Assembly (NCBI RefSeq): GCF_001500025.1
Contig: NZ_LQIW01000007.1
Span: 1 to 64,000 of the forward strand
Source of the DNA: Mycobacterium sp. IS-1590
GTDB taxonomy: Bacteria; Actinomycetota; Actinomycetes; Mycobacteriales; Mycobacteriaceae
Direction of reading: 5' to 3'
DNA: 64,000 nucleotides
Part shown: positions 43,056 to 54,421 of the stretch, in pieces
Numbering within the stretch: the stretch's first letter is position 1
Layout: each line of letters begins with the position of its first letter
Notes under the pieces: generated by a model
What the model was told of the DNA's origin: nothing
Database searches by the model: none
The model's input: the letters and a program-made list of their open reading frames with translations, nothing else
Translations under genes and position numbers: made by a program

Positions 43056-44212
43056 CGGTCCTGGCCGACGAGCGCGAACTGCTGATCGGCCCGATACGGC
43101 TTCGCAGCCCGGTCGTACTGGCGCCGATGGCCGGTGTGACCAACGTCGCGTTCCGCACCCTGTGCCGCGAACTGGAGCTGGCCAAAGCGGGCACGGTCAG
43201 CGGCCTGTACGTGTGCGAGATGGTCACCGCGCGAGCCCTCGTCGAGCGGCATCCGGGAACCATGCACATGGTGACGTTCGCGCCCGACGAGGCGCCGCGT
43301 TCGTTGCAGCTGTATTCGGTCGACCCCCAGAACACTTACGCGGCGGCGAAGATGATCGTCGACGAAGGGCTCGCCGACCACATCGACATGAACTTCGGCT
43401 GCCCGGTGCCCAAGGTCACACGGCGCGGCGGAGGTGCGGCCCTGCCCTATAAGCGCAGGCTGTTCGGGCAGATCGTCGCCGCCGCGGTCCGCGCGACCGA
43501 AGGCACCGACATCCCGGTGACGGTGAAGTTCCGCATCGGGATCGACGATGCGCACCGCACCCATCTGGACGCCGGCAGGATCGCCGCCGAGGAGGGCGCC
43601 GCAGCGGTGGCGCTGCACGCTCGAACCGCGGCTCAGCGCTATTCCGGCAAAGCGGACTGGGAGCAGATCGCGGCGCTCAAAGAGCACGTCACGGGCGTAC
43701 CCGTGCTGGGCAACGGCGACATCTTCGAAGCCTCCGACGCGTTGGCGATGATGACGGCCACCGGATGCGACGGCGTGGTGATCGGTCGGGGTTGTCTGGG
43801 CAGGCCGTGGTTGTTCGCCGAGCTGTCGGCCGCCTTCACCGGGCGGCCCGCGCCCGCACCTCCCACGCTCGGCGAGGTGGCCTCGATCATCGTGCGCCAC
43901 GGCGAACTGCTGGCCGCCCATTTCGGCGAGGACAAGGGAATGCGCGACATTCGCAAGCATGTCGCCTGGTACCTGCACGGATTCCCCGCCGGCGCCGACC
44001 TGCGACGGGCGTTGGCGCTGGTCAAATCCCTTGCCGAGCTCGAGGAACTGCTCGCCGGACTCGATGCCGATGTGCCCTTCCCCGAGGCCGCGACGGGTCC
44101 ACGCGGCCGCCAGGGCTCTGCTGCCGCGGTCGCACTGCCCGAGGGCTGGCTGGCCGATCCCGACGATTGCACGGTGCCCGCCGGTGCCGAGGTCATGCAC
44201 TCCGGTGGATAG
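43052..44212 (+). CDS. dus: tRNA-dihydrouridine synthase (DusB-type)
   Basis: A 386-residue FMN-dependent tRNA-dihydrouridine synthase. The flavin-binding TIM barrel opens with LRSPVVLAPMAGVTNVAFRT; the catalytic Cys is in DHIDMNFGCPVPKVTRRGGG near residue 118, and the phosphate/FMN elements are VALHARTAAQRYSGKADWEQ and VLGNGDIFEASDALAMM with GVVIGRGCLGRPWLF. A C-terminal tRNA-binding helical part follows. The ATG at 43052 overlaps the desA1 stop; the frame upstream of it is inside desA1. A terminator-like hairpin lies at 44222. Confidence 0.93.
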   Translation: MTVLADERELLIGPIRLRSPVVLAPMAGVTNVAFRTLCRELELAKAGTVSGLYVCEMVTARALVERHPGTMHMVTFAPDEAPRSLQLYSVDPQNTYAAAKMIVDEGLADHIDMNFGCPVPKVTRRGGGAALPYKRRLFGQIVAAAVRATEGTDIPVTVKFRIGIDDAHRTHLDAGRIAAEEGAAAVALHARTAAQRYSGKADWEQIAALKEHVTGVPVLGNGDIFEASDALAMMTATGCDGVVIGRGCLGRPWLFAELSAAFTGRPAPAPPTLGEVASIIVRHGELLAAHFGEDKGMRDIRKHVAWYLHGFPAGADLRRALALVKSLAELEELLAGLDADVPFPEAATGPRGRQGSAAAVALPEGWLADPDDCTVPAGAEVMHSGG

Positions 44213-44221
44213 CCGTCTCCC

Positions 44222-44245
44222 AGTCGTCTCCGTCCTGAGACGACT
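44222..44245 (+). terminator. Hairpin after desA1-dus
   Basis: AGTCGTCTC (44222-44230) and GAGACGACT (44237-44245) form a perfect 9-bp stem with a 6-nt loop, 9 nt beyond the dus stop. There is no T-run, as commonly seen in mycobacteria. It probably ends the desA1-dus transcript. Confidence 0.6.
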
Positions 44246-44397
44246 CTGACATCACATCTCTCAGGATGTCTCAGTACGATATGAGTCTCGTTCGTAATGC
44301 GCTCCCGTCGCGGAGTCACCCAGGTGCTGTAGCAATGGCGCGCGGCACCGTGTTCGCCCCTGAGCTGCACATGTTGAAAGTCGGAGGCCGGTAGGAC

Positions 44398-46509
44398 ATG
44401 AGTGACGGCGATAACGCCACTCCTGGCCCTCCCGACCCCACCGACGGCGAGAACCGGTGGCTGACCCGCAGTCAACGGCCGTCACCGGGTGCCGCTCCAT
44501 GGGAGCGTGCGGACATCCCTCGCCGACAGGACCCGTCGCAGGCCGAAGCCCCCGAGGCCGAGCCCACCGGTAACCACACCGACGGCGTGACCGTCGCCGA
44601 CCTCATTGCCAAGTTGTCCGGCGACGACGCGGTGCCGCCGGAACTGCGCCGTCGACGCCGCCGCGAACCCGAACCCACACCACCGGCACCGCCCACCGAG
44701 ATCATCGCGGCGGTGCCCGACGAGCCGGCCGTCCCGGATCAACCGGCGGAGCTGGACGAACCTGAGCCGTTCTACGAGCCGCAGCCTCCCGCCGCCGGCG
44801 AGGCCAACGACGACACCGAGATCCTGCCGGTCGTCCGCGCGGATGCGGATCTGCCCGACCTGGCGCTCGTTCGCAGGCCCAGCCGGGTGCCCGCGGCGCA
44901 CGCGGTCACCGCGCGCAGGCCCTCGAAGCCCCGCAGACGTCGGCACCACACGCTCATCGCCGGACGCGCGGTCGCCGCGCTGATCGCGGTGCTCGCGCTC
45001 GCGCTGACCGGCGGAGCGTGGCAGTGGCAGTCGGCGAAGAACAACATGATGAACCGGATCTCCGCGCTGGACCCCGATTCTCGCGACATCCTCGACCCCA
45101 ACGCACAATTCGGTGACGAGAACTTCTTGATCGTCGGCGTCGACAGCCGGATCGGTGAGAACAGCGGCATGGGCGCGGGCACCACCGAGGACGCCGCGGG
45201 CGCGCGCTCGGACACCGTGATGCTGGTGAACATCCCGGCGAACCGGGAACGTGTTGTGGCGGTGTCGTTCCCGCGGGACCTCGCGATCGAACCGATGAAG
45301 TGCGAGCCGTGGGATCCCCAGACCGGTAACTACGGTCCGATCACCGACCCCGACTCGCCGATGTACGGCGCCGAGGAGGTCTACACCGAGTACAAGCTGA
45401 ACTCGGCGTACGCCGTCGGCGGCCCCAAGTGTCTGGTCAAGGTCATCCAGAAGATGTCCGGACTTTCGATAAACCGTTTCATGGCAGTGGATTTCGCGGG
45501 GTTCTCCAAGATGGTGGATGCGCTCGGCGGAGTCGAGGTGTGTAGCACCACCCCGCTGGAGGACTACGAACTCGGAACGGTGCTCCCCCACGCGGGCCGG
45601 CAGATGGTCGACGGGCACACGGCTCTTCAGTATGTGCGCGCCCGACAGGTCACCACCGAGACCAACGGCGACTACGGGCGGATCAAACGCCAGCAGCTGT
45701 TCTTGTCGTCGCTGATGCGCTCGATGATCTCCAAAGAGGTGTTCTTCTCGCTGTCGAAGCTCAACAACGTCGTCAACATGTTCATCAACGACAGCTACGT
45801 CGACAACATGAACACCAGGGACCTCGTCACGCTCGGCCAGTCGATCCAGGGCATCGCCGCGGGCCGAATCACGTTCCTGACCGTGCCGACCACTGGCTAC
45901 ATGGACGAGTACGGCAACGAGCACCTGCGCGAGGAGGACACCCGGGCGATCTTCGACGCGATCATCAACGACGATCCGCTGCCCGAGGAGAAGAACGCCG
46001 ACAACACCCCGGTGCCCGGGACGCCCGAGTCGTCGACCAACGCTGCGCCCGACTCGGCCACGCCGACCCACGACGCCCCGGCGTCGGGTGAGCTCGTGGA
46101 CGCGGTCACCACGGATCCGGCCGACATCACGGTCCAGGTATCCAACTCCACCGGGGAGAACGGTCTGGCCGCGACGGCGGCCAGCGAACTGCAGACCCAC
46201 GGATTCAACGTCACCTCCCCCGACGACTACCCGGGCCCGTTGGATTCGACGACGGTGTTCTTCTCGCCGGGCAACGAGGAGGCGGCAGCGACGGTGGCGT
46301 CTTCCTTCGCCAACGCCAAGGTGGAGCGCACCTCGGGGATGGGCGACACCGTGCGCGTGGTGCTGGGCAGCGACTTCCACACCGTCACCCCGCCCTCACC
46401 GAGCGGGTCGCCGGTGCAGGTGCACGTCGTGCGCGGATCCAGAAGCACCCCCACGCAGCTACCTGAGGATCTCGCGGTCACGAACGCGGCCGACACCAGC
46501 TGCGAGTGA
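44398..46509 (+). CDS. LytR-CpsA-Psr (LCP) family cell-wall ligase with LytR_C domain
   Basis: A 703-residue membrane protein. Residues 1-180 are a long, disordered, Pro/Glu-rich cytoplasmic part; a single span (LIAGRAVAALIAVLALALTG) is at about 187-207. The LCP catalytic domain follows (about 240-480): NFLIVGVDSRIGENSG, then VVAVSFPRDLAIEPM with the conserved Arg, and GGVEVCSTTPLEDYELG. A LytR_C domain at about 575-660 (DITVQVSNSTGENGLAATAA) ends the protein. LCP enzymes attach arabinogalactan to peptidoglycan in mycobacteria. The ATG at 44398 ends the GGTAGGACATG region, with a weak ribosome-binding site. Confidence 0.93.
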   Translation: MSDGDNATPGPPDPTDGENRWLTRSQRPSPGAAPWERADIPRRQDPSQAEAPEAEPTGNHTDGVTVADLIAKLSGDDAVPPELRRRRRREPEPTPPAPPTEIIAAVPDEPAVPDQPAELDEPEPFYEPQPPAAGEANDDTEILPVVRADADLPDLALVRRPSRVPAAHAVTARRPSKPRRRRHHTLIAGRAVAALIAVLALALTGGAWQWQSAKNNMMNRISALDPDSRDILDPNAQFGDENFLIVGVDSRIGENSGMGAGTTEDAAGARSDTVMLVNIPANRERVVAVSFPRDLAIEPMKCEPWDPQTGNYGPITDPDSPMYGAEEVYTEYKLNSAYAVGGPKCLVKVIQKMSGLSINRFMAVDFAGFSKMVDALGGVEVCSTTPLEDYELGTVLPHAGRQMVDGHTALQYVRARQVTTETNGDYGRIKRQQLFLSSLMRSMISKEVFFSLSKLNNVVNMFINDSYVDNMNTRDLVTLGQSIQGIAAGRITFLTVPTTGYMDEYGNEHLREEDTRAIFDAIINDDPLPEEKNADNTPVPGTPESSTNAAPDSATPTHDAPASGELVDAVTTDPADITVQVSNSTGENGLAATAASELQTHGFNVTSPDDYPGPLDSTTVFFSPGNEEAAATVASSFANAKVERTSGMGDTVRVVLGSDFHTVTPPSPSGSPVQVHVVRGSRSTPTQLPEDLAVTNAADTSCE

Positions 46510-46539
46510 CCGCTCGGTCACACCGTTTCAGCAGGTGGG

Positions 46540-46557
46540 GTTCACCTTTCGTTCACC
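46540..46557 (+). promoter_or_regulatory. PHO box upstream of phoU
   Basis: GTTCACC at 46540-46546 and again at 46551-46557 are direct repeats with an 11-nt period, the layout of PhoB/PhoP/RegX3-type PHO boxes in actinobacteria. The box lies just upstream of where a -35 element would pair with TAGGGT (46591-46596). Confidence 0.7.
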
Positions 46558-46590
46558 GCTCGCTTCATGCGGTTTCGGTGGTGATGCCCG

Positions 46591-46596
46591 TAGGGT
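46591..46596 (+). promoter_or_regulatory. -10 box of phoU (leaderless start)
   Basis: TAGGGT fits TANNNT and lies 6 nt before ATG 46603, so transcription would begin at or next to the start codon. The GGAGG between them is too close (1 nt) to serve as a ribosome-binding site. Confidence 0.6.
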
Positions 46597-46602
46597 GGAG
46601 GC

Positions 46603-47271
46603 ATGCGTACCGCGTATCACGAGCAGCTAGAGGCTCTGACCAGCCAGCTCGGGGAGATGTGCGGGCTGGCGGGCGCTGCGATGGAGCGCGCCACCCAGGC
46701 CCTGCTGCAAGCCGATCTCGTGCTGGCCGAACAGGTCATCACCGACCACGAGCAGATCGCCGCGATGAGCGCACGGGCCGAGGAGTCGGCGTTCGTGCTG
46801 CTCGCCCTGCAGGCGCCGGTCGCAGGCGACCTTCGGGCCATCGTCGGCTCGATCCAGATCGTCGCCGACGTGGACCGCATGGGTGCGCTCGCGCTGCACG
46901 TCGCCAAGATCGCACGTCGCCGCCACCCCCAGCACGCACTGCCCGAAGAGGTGAACGGTTACTTCGCCGAGATGGGCCGTCTCGCGGTGGAATTGGGTAA
47001 CAGCGCCCAGGAGGTCCTGGTGACCCGCGACCCGGAGAAGGCCGCCCGCATCGGAGAAGAAGACGATGCGATGGACGACCTGCACCGCCACCTGTTCACG
47101 GTGTTGATGGATCGGGAGTGGAAGCACGGCGTGGCGGCCGCGGTGGACGTGACCCTGCTCGGCCGCTTCTACGAGCGGTTCGCCGACCACGCCGTCGAGG
47201 TGGCCCGCCGGGTGATCTTCCAGGTCACCGGTAAGCACCCCGCCGAAGTCGACATCCCGGCGTCGCGCTGA
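46603..47271 (+). CDS. phoU: Phosphate transport regulator PhoU (PhoY-type)
   Basis: A 222-residue PhoU protein made of two three-helix PhoU repeats: [20 protein letters not shown] with AISSAEE-type motif [20 protein letters not shown] in the first, and [20 protein letters not shown] with [20 protein letters not shown] in the second, carrying the E/DxxxD metal-site residues. PhoU links PstSCAB to the SenX3-RegX3 kinase pair and represses the phosphate regulon when phosphate is plentiful. It converges on pstB. A PHO box upstream suggests feedback by RegX3. Confidence 0.93.
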   Translation: MRTAYHEQLEALTSQLGEMCGLAGAAMERATQALLQADLVLAEQVITDHEQIAAMSARAEESAFVLLALQAPVAGDLRAIVGSIQIVADVDRMGALALHVAKIARRRHPQHALPEEVNGYFAEMGRLAVELGNSAQEVLVTRDPEKAARIGEEDDAMDDLHRHLFTVLMDREWKHGVAAAVDVTLLGRFYERFADHAVEVARRVIFQVTGKHPAEVDIPASR

Positions 47272-47289
47272 CGCGGGTGGGCGCAGGGC

Positions 47290-48066
47290 TCAGCCGAAGC
47301 GCCCGGAGATGTAGTCCTCGGTCGCCTTCTGCGTCGGGTTGGAGAAGATCTTCTCGGTGTCGTCGATCTCGATGAGCCGCCCGGGCTTACCCGTCGCCTC
47401 GAGGTTGAAGAACGCGGTCTGATCGCTCACCCGTGCCGCCTGTTGCATGTTGTGCGTGACGATGACGATCGTGAAGTCCTGCTTGAGCGTGGCGATCAGA
47501 TCCTCGATCGCCAGTGTGGAGATGGGATCGAGTGCCGAGCACGGCTCGTCCATCAGAAGCACGTCGGGCTGCACGGCGATCGCCCGGGCGATGCACAGCC
47601 GCTGCTGTTGACCACCCGACAGTCCGCCACCGGGCTTGTCCAACCGGTCCTTGACCTCGGTCCACAGGTTGGCCCCGCGCAGCGAACGTTCGGCGACTTC
47701 GTCGAGCGTCTTCTTGTTGCGCACGCCCTGCAATTTCAGGCCGGCGACCACGTTGTCGCGAATCGACATGGTGGGGAACGGATTCGGACGTTGAAACACC
47801 ATACCGATCGTCTTGCGCACACCGACCGGGTCCACTCCGGCGCCGTAGATGTCCTCACCGTCGAGCAGCACCGAGCCCTCGACGCGCGCACCGGGGATGA
47901 CCTCGTGCATGCGATTCAGCGTGCGCAGCACCGTGGACTTTCCGCAGCCCGAGGGGCCGATGAAAGCGGTCACGTTGCGGGGCGGAACCGCCAGCGAGAC
48001 ATCGGCCACGGCGTGAAACGCACCGTAGAAGATGTTGACATCCTTGAGATCCAAGCGCTTGGCCAT
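47290..48066 (-). CDS. pstB: Phosphate ABC transporter ATP-binding protein PstB
   Basis: A 258-residue ABC ATPase. Walker [18 protein letters not shown] near residue 33, signature [20 protein letters not shown] near 145, Walker [17 protein letters not shown] near 167, and the H-loop in [16 protein letters not shown]. The family-specific [24 protein letters not shown] region ([20 protein letters not shown]) and the C-terminal [19 protein letters not shown] identify PstB. It powers high-affinity phosphate uptake. It is the last gene of pstS-pstC-pstA-pstB and begins 9 nt after pstA. Confidence 0.96.
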   Translation of the reverse strand: MAKRLDLKDVNIFYGAFHAVADVSLAVPPRNVTAFIGPSGCGKSTVLRTLNRMHEVIPGARVEGSVLLDGEDIYGAGVDPVGVRKTIGMVFQRPNPFPTMSIRDNVVAGLKLQGVRNKKTLDEVAERSLRGANLWTEVKDRLDKPGGGLSGGQQQRLCIARAIAVQPDVLLMDEPCSALDPISTLAIEDLIATLKQDFTIVIVTHNMQQAARVSDQTAFFNLEATGKPGRLIEIDDTEKIFSNPTQKATEDYISGRFG

Positions 48067-48075
48067 CGAAGTCTC

Positions 48076-48990
48076 CTAAACCTTCTTGGGGGCGAAGATC
48101 TTCGCGAGGAACCGCGCCCCGACGTTGAGTAAAGCGATCAGCAGGATCAAGGTCAGGGCGGCGCCCCACAACCGATCCGTGGGAACGGGATTGGCGCCAG
48201 CGCCCGCCGAGGTCTGGTCGTACATCATTCCGGGCAGCGAGCCCATGAAGCCGTCGAACATGTCGAAGTTCATCGCCTGCGAATAGCCGACGAGGACCAG
48301 CAGCGGTGCGGTCTCACCCATGACGCGCGCCAGCGCCAACATGATCCCGGTGACGATGCCGGACAGGGCGGTCGGAATCACAATGCGGACAATGGTTTTC
48401 CATTTCGGCACACCGAGGGCGTAACTGGCTTCGCGCAGGTCCATCGGCACGATGCGCAGCATCTCCTCGGTCGCGCGCACGATGACCGGGATCATCAGCA
48501 GCACCAGGGACAGCGACACCGCGAAGCCGGAGCGCGGGAAGCCGAACGTCGCCACCCACAGCGCGTAGATGAACAGCGCCGCGACGATCGACGGTACGCC
48601 GGTGAGGATGTCGACCATGAACGTCGTCACCTTGCCGAATCGTGTTCCGCCGCCGTACTCGACGAGGTAGATCCCCACGAACACCCCGACCGGAATCGAG
48701 ATGGCCGCACACACCAGACCCTGCAGCAGCGTGCCCACGATCGCGTGGTACACGCCTCCGCCTGCCTGGAACGCCGTCATGCCAGCCTGCGAATTGGTGA
48801 ACCAGACAGGCGATGTCAACGCCTTGAAACCCTTGACGATCACCGAGTACAGCACCCACAGCAAGGGAATCAGGGCGACCAGAACGCTCAGTGTGACCAG
48901 GATGGTGGCGACGTTGTTGGTCACCTTGCGGCGAAGGCTCACCCCCTGGAAGGTGGTCGCCTTGACCGGCCGGTCCAGCGTCGACGTCAT
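48076..48990 (-). CDS. pstA: Phosphate ABC transporter permease PstA
   Basis: A 304-residue permease with six spans. The N-terminal part is [20 protein letters not shown]; the EAA-type cytoplasmic loop is [20 protein letters not shown] near residue 200, followed by [21 protein letters not shown] chose ATG 48990, which overlaps the pstC stop in an ATGA; the longer frame lies in pstC. It pairs with PstC to form the inner-membrane channel for phosphate. Confidence 0.94.
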   Translation of the reverse strand: MTSTLDRPVKATTFQGVSLRRKVTNNVATILVTLSVLVALIPLLWVLYSVIVKGFKALTSPVWFTNSQAGMTAFQAGGGVYHAIVGTLLQGLVCAAISIPVGVFVGIYLVEYGGGTRFGKVTTFMVDILTGVPSIVAALFIYALWVATFGFPRSGFAVSLSLVLLMIPVIVRATEEMLRIVPMDLREASYALGVPKWKTIVRIVIPTALSGIVTGIMLALARVMGETAPLLVLVGYSQAMNFDMFDGFMGSLPGMMYDQTSAGAGANPVPTDRLWGAALTLILLIALLNVGARFLAKIFAPKKV

Positions 48991-50030
48991 TTCTGAGCCT
49001 TCCCGGCGACCGCGGCACGGGCCAGCGAGTTCACCACGAACGTCAGCACGAACAGCACCAGGCCGGCGGCGATGTAGGCGCCCGCCTTGTACTGGTCGTT
49101 GAATTCGCTTGCCGTGGCGGCGATCAGGCTCGCGAAGGTGTAGCCACCGTCGAACAGCGACCACCCGAACGCCTGCTGCGTCCCACGCAGGATGATCAAC
49201 AGCGCGATGGTCTCGCCCAGGGCACGACCGAGTCCGAGCATGGCACCGCTGATGTAACCGGACATGCCGAACGGCAGTACGGTCGTGCGCACCACCTCCC
49301 AGCGCGTGGCACCGAGCGCGAGTGCCGCCTCGATCTGGCCTCGCGGCGTCTGAATGAACACCTCGCGGGTAACCGCGGTGATGATCGGAAGGATCATCAC
49401 CGCCAGCACGATCCCCGCCGTGAAGATCGTTCCGCCGCCTGCCACCGACGCCGTTCCGGTCTCGAAGAGGAACAGCCAGCCGAGGTTCTCGTTCAGCCAC
49501 AACGCAGCCGGTTTCAACACCGGGGCCAGCACGTAGAGCCCCCACACGCCGTAGATGATCGACGGCACCGCGGCCAGCAGGTCGACCATGTACGCCAGCG
49601 GACCCGCGACCCGCCGGGGGGCGTACTGGGTCAAAAAGATCGCGATGCCAAGGGCCACAGGCATCGCCAGCACGAGCGCGAACACCGACACGAACACCGT
49701 CACCTGCAGCAGGTCGAGGATGCCGAAATGCATCGCCGACGTGTCGGTGGTCTTCCAGGTGCCGCCGTAGAGGAAGAAGTTCTCCTCGTTGCGCGCCAAC
49801 GCCGGAACAGCCCGCCACAGCAGGAACGCCCCGATGGCCGCGATCAGCGCGACGATGAAGGCGCCCGAACCCTGCGCCAGCCCGCGGAAGATGCGGTCGC
49901 CGACACGCTCTTTGGCGTTTCTCGACGGGTTGGTGCTTATCGGGGTCGGCTCGGGAAAGGGCGAAGCGAGCGCTTCACCCGATCCCGCGTCGGACGGATT
50001 GGGGATTGTCACCTCGAGCCTATCGGTCAT
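48987..50030 (-). CDS. pstC: Phosphate ABC transporter permease PstC
   Basis: A 347-residue permease. About 45 hydrophilic residues precede the first span ([20 protein letters not shown]). Further marks are [20 protein letters not shown], the periplasmic/membrane stretch [20 protein letters not shown] and the EAA loop [20 protein letters not shown] near residue 245, followed by [19 protein letters not shown]. It overlaps pstA by 4 nt and follows pstS by 48 nt, so the order of transcription is pstS-pstC-pstA-pstB. Confidence 0.95.
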   Translation of the reverse strand: MTDRLEVTIPNPSDAGSGEALASPFPEPTPISTNPSRNAKERVGDRIFRGLAQGSGAFIVALIAAIGAFLLWRAVPALARNEENFFLYGGTWKTTDTSAMHFGILDLLQVTVFVSVFALVLAMPVALGIAIFLTQYAPRRVAGPLAYMVDLLAAVPSIIYGVWGLYVLAPVLKPAALWLNENLGWLFLFETGTASVAGGGTIFTAGIVLAVMILPIITAVTREVFIQTPRGQIEAALALGATRWEVVRTTVLPFGMSGYISGAMLGLGRALGETIALLIILRGTQQAFGWSLFDGGYTFASLIAATASEFNDQYKAGAYIAAGLVLFVLTFVVNSLARAAVAGKAQK

Positions 50031-50078
50031 CGGTCCAAGGACCTATCCTCACCGTATCCCCGGCGGCGCGCCACGAAA

Positions 50079-51203
50079 CTAGGCAATCGCCTGGATGGAT
50101 GTCAGGAGTCGCTCCTTGAAGCGGTCCGGCAGCGGCACATAGCCTGCGGGCGAGAGGTTCTGCTGACCGTCGTTGGCCGAGATCGTGAGGAACGACTTGA
50201 CCGCCGCGGCGGTTTCGGGGTCGTAGCCCTTCGAGCAGACGATCTCGTAGGTGGCGAGCACCAACGGGTAGGCGCCGGGCTCCTTCGTCCCGTACAACGA
50301 GTTCAGGTCCAGCGCCAGGTCGTTGCCTTCGGCGGCGAACGTCGCAACGTCGATCGCCTTCCTGGCCGACTCGTCGGTCAGCTCGACCGCCCCTGCGCCA
50401 CTGTCGATTTGGGCGAACGGCACACCACCCTGTTCGGCGAAACCCTTCTCCACGTACCCGATCGAACCGCCGGTGGCCTGCACGGCCTGCACGACGCCTG
50501 CCGACTTCTGGGCGCCTTCACCGGCGCCGCCCTGGAACTCGCTGCCATCACCCCTGGTCCAACTCTGGGGGGCCGCCGCGGCCAGGTACTTCTGGAAGTT
50601 GTCGGTGGTGCCCGAGGAGTCCGACCGGTAGATCGGCGTGATGTCTGTGTCCGGCAGGGTGGTTCCGCCGTTGAGGGCGGCGATCGCGGGATCGTTCCAC
50701 TTGGTGATCTGTCCCTGGAAGATCTTGGCGAGCAGGTCGGCGTTGAGAACCAGCTTGTCGACACCTTCGATGTTGTAGGCCAACGCAACCGGGCCGAAGA
50801 CCAGCGGAAGGTTCCATGCCGGGTTGCCGTCGCAGCGCTGGGCGGCCTGCTGGACCTGATCACCGGTGAGAGCCGAATCCGACCCGGCGAAATCGACCTG
50901 ACCGGCGATGAACTGCTCGCGTCCCGCGCCCGATCCGGTGGGGTTGTACGACAGGTTCTTGCCCTCGCAGCGCTGACCCCAGACCTTGTTGAACTCGGCG
51001 ATGGCGTTCTGTTGAGCCGTCGAACCCTCGGCGGTGACGGAGTTCTTGCCGCCGCACTCGGCGGCGGATGCAGCCCCGTTACCGCCCGTCGTCGGAGCGT
51101 TGTTGTCACTGCCACACGCCGACAGCGTCAAGGCCGCGATCGCGGCCGCCGACAACGTGGTCAGCAGCGGGCTGCCGGGGGTCTTGCCGAGGTTGAGCTT
51201 CAC
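50079..51203 (-). CDS. pstS: Phosphate-binding lipoprotein PstS
   Basis: A 374-residue phosphate-binding lipoprotein. The signal ends in the lipobox LSAC near residue 27-30, so the mature Cys is lipidated at the outer face of the membrane. Binding-site motifs are TAEGSTAQQNAIAEF, SYNPTGSGAGREQFIAGQVD with FAGSDSALT, IYRSDSSGTTDNFQKYL and VQAVQATGGSIGYVEKGFAE. I prefer GTG 51203 (VKLNLGK) over GTG 51212 three codons upstream. A PHO box at 51280-51297, 77 nt upstream, indicates induction under phosphate limitation. Confidence 0.94.
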   Translation of the reverse strand: MKLNLGKTPGSPLLTTLSAAAIAALTLSACGSDNNAPTTGGNGAASAAECGGKNSVTAEGSTAQQNAIAEFNKVWGQRCEGKNLSYNPTGSGAGREQFIAGQVDFAGSDSALTGDQVQQAAQRCDGNPAWNLPLVFGPVALAYNIEGVDKLVLNADLLAKIFQGQITKWNDPAIAALNGGTTLPDTDITPIYRSDSSGTTDNFQKYLAAAAPQSWTRGDGSEFQGGAGEGAQKSAGVVQAVQATGGSIGYVEKGFAEQGGVPFAQIDSGAGAVELTDESARKAIDVATFAAEGNDLALDLNSLYGTKEPGAYPLVLATYEIVCSKGYDPETAAAVKSFLTISANDGQQNLSPAGYVPLPDRFKERLLTSIQAIA

Positions 51204-51279
51204 GAATCCCACTTTCGAATCGGACGACTTGAACTCCCTGGCAACGTATGCGGCGCCGGTGGACTAATCGCGGATCACA

Positions 51280-51297
51280 GGTGAACGGCCGGTGAAC
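51280..51297 (-). promoter_or_regulatory. PHO box upstream of pstS
   Basis: On the minus strand GTTCACC occurs at 51297-51291 and 51286-51280, an 11-nt-period direct repeat identical in core to the one before phoU. This is the expected RegX3/PhoP-type site for the pstSCAB operon. Confidence 0.75.
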
Positions 51298-51333
51298 ACG
51301 TTCAGTTGGTTCGCCGTGGTTTCCCAGCTAGCG

Positions 51334-52997
<1,664 letters not shown>

Positions 52998-53157
52998 CTG
53001 GCCCTCCAGAAGCCATAGGGACCTCGCCTGGACATCTTTGTCGGTCGGTGACTTCCCAGATTCATGCTCGACATACGCCCGTTACCGGGGCGATGGCTTC
53101 CTAACGATAGCGCGCAACCCGCTTGTCAGCTGCGTCGACCGGAACGATGAGTCTGCC

Positions 53158-53973
53158 GTGGGCCAGAATGTGCGGGTGCGCAAGCTGCTGCTCGGAGTGT
53201 TGGCGACGGTGCTGGCGGTCGCCCTGTGCGCCGTCGGCGCCGATTTCGGGGCGGCGATCTACGCCGAATACCGGCTGGCCAGAAGCGTGCGCACCGCCGC
53301 TGACCTGCAACACGACCCGTCGGTGGCGATCCTCGGGTTCCCGTTCACCACCCAGGCGATGGACCGCCACTACGACGAGGTCGAGATCAGGGCCAACGGC
53401 GTCGACAATCGCGTCGTCGGCAAGGCGTCGTTGGAGGCGACGCTGCACGACATCGATCTGCCCGGCGATTCGTGGCTCGTCGAGCCCGGCGCGAGGCTGC
53501 GGGTCGGCAAGGCCGAGAGCCGCATCATCATCGACTCGACGCACCTGGGCCGGTTCATGGACATCCCGGATCTGCTGGTCGAGGCGCCGACGGGAGAGAG
53601 CAACGATGCCACCGGGGGCACCACCGAATCGGGTATCTCCAGCAACAAGGGCGTGGTGTTCACCGGGACACCCGCCAAAGCCGACTTTCACGACCGGGTG
53701 AGCGTCGCGGTGGACCTCGAGGTCGCCGGATCCGACCAGACGACGTTGGTGATGACGGCCACCGGCGTGCTGACCGGCCCCGGCACGGCCGACCAGGACG
53801 TGCCCGACGACAAGAAGGCCGCCGTGCTGGCCGCGTTCACCGCGAGCCTGCCCGGCCAGAAGCTGCCGTTCGGGCTGGCGCCGACGGCGCAGGGCGCCCG
53901 CGGTTCCGACATCATCATCGAGGGCATCGCCGAGGGAGTAACCGTCGCGCTCACCGAGTTCCATCTGTCATGA
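53158..53973 (+). CDS. lmeA: LmeA-like phosphoinositide/lipomannan elongation protein (DUF2993)
   Basis: A 271-residue exported protein of the DUF2993 family, at the locus of M. tuberculosis lmeA, which is needed for mannan chain elongation of lipomannan in the periplasm. A hydrophobic anchor follows a short basic start (RVRKLLLGVLATVLAVALCA); the mature part is a beta-rich tubular lipid-binding fold (VAILGFPFTTQAMDRHYDEV, DSTHLGRFMDIPDLLVEAPT, FGLAPTAQGARGSDIIIEGI). I chose GTG 53158; GTG 53170 is possible. The gene is divergent from the GlnR-like regulator and overlaps the thioredoxin gene by 4 nt. Confidence 0.85.
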   Translation: MGQNVRVRKLLLGVLATVLAVALCAVGADFGAAIYAEYRLARSVRTAADLQHDPSVAILGFPFTTQAMDRHYDEVEIRANGVDNRVVGKASLEATLHDIDLPGDSWLVEPGARLRVGKAESRIIIDSTHLGRFMDIPDLLVEAPTGESNDATGGTTESGISSNKGVVFTGTPAKADFHDRVSVAVDLEVAGSDQTTLVMTATGVLTGPGTADQDVPDDKKAAVLAAFTASLPGQKLPFGLAPTAQGARGSDIIIEGIAEGVTVALTEFHLS

Positions 53974-54392
53974 GCTCTTCCTGGGTGTTGGCGATCACCG
54001 TGCTCATCGCGGCGCTGGGCGTCGCCTATGTGATCGGGCGGCTGGTCGCGCTGCGATCGAATCTGCGCGCGGCGAGCGAGAAGGCGGCCGATGTCGACAC
54101 CAGTGCCCTCGGCCTGTCGTCGACCGGACCGACCGTCGTGCACTTCTCCGCCGAGTGGTGCGGGCCGTGCGCCGCGGTGCGCCGGGTCGTCGACGAGGTC
54201 TGCGCCCAGCTGCCCGCGGTGGCCCACGTCGAGATCGACATCGACGCCAATCCGGAGGCCGCGCGGCGTCTTTCGGTGCTCTCGCTTCCCACCACCATCC
54301 TGTTCGACCGGGGCGGCCGGCCCCGCTACCGGACCCACGGCGTCCCCAAGGCCGCTGACCTGCGCTCGGCTCTGGAACCGCTGTTGGCTTGA
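53970..54392 (+). CDS. Membrane-anchored thioredoxin-like protein (ThiX-like)
   Basis: A 140-residue protein: an N-terminal membrane anchor (SSWVLAITVLIAALGVAYVI), a short linker, then a thioredoxin fold with the redox motif AEWCGPCAAVRRVVDEVC and the cis-Pro segment LSVLSLPTTILFDRGGRPRY. It is likely a thiol reductase facing the outside or the cytosol at the membrane. The ATG at 53970 overlaps the lmeA stop. It immediately precedes the cysteine-regulated operon, but the uORF there has its own promoter. Confidence 0.88.
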   Translation: MSSSWVLAITVLIAALGVAYVIGRLVALRSNLRAASEKAADVDTSALGLSSTGPTVVHFSAEWCGPCAAVRRVVDEVCAQLPAVAHVEIDIDANPEAARRLSVLSLPTTILFDRGGRPRYRTHGVPKAADLRSALEPLLA

Positions 54393-54408
54393 TCACCGTG
54401 TCGATTGG

Positions 54409-54414
54409 TAAGCT
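54409..54414 (+). promoter_or_regulatory. -10 box for the polycysteine leader transcript
   Basis: TAAGCT fits TANNNT and ends 7 nt before GTG 54422, placing the transcription start at the first base of the upstream ORF. This makes the leader peptide leaderless, as known for its M. smegmatis counterpart. Confidence 0.65.
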
Positions 54415-54421
54415 GTCCGGC

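Noticed and set aside
44235..44274. CTGAGAC/GTCTCAG inverted repeat and TCTCAG direct repeats as an operator
   Set aside because: The left half belongs to the perfect 9-bp terminator-like hairpin at 44222-44245; the remaining TCTCAG copies are too short to support alone.
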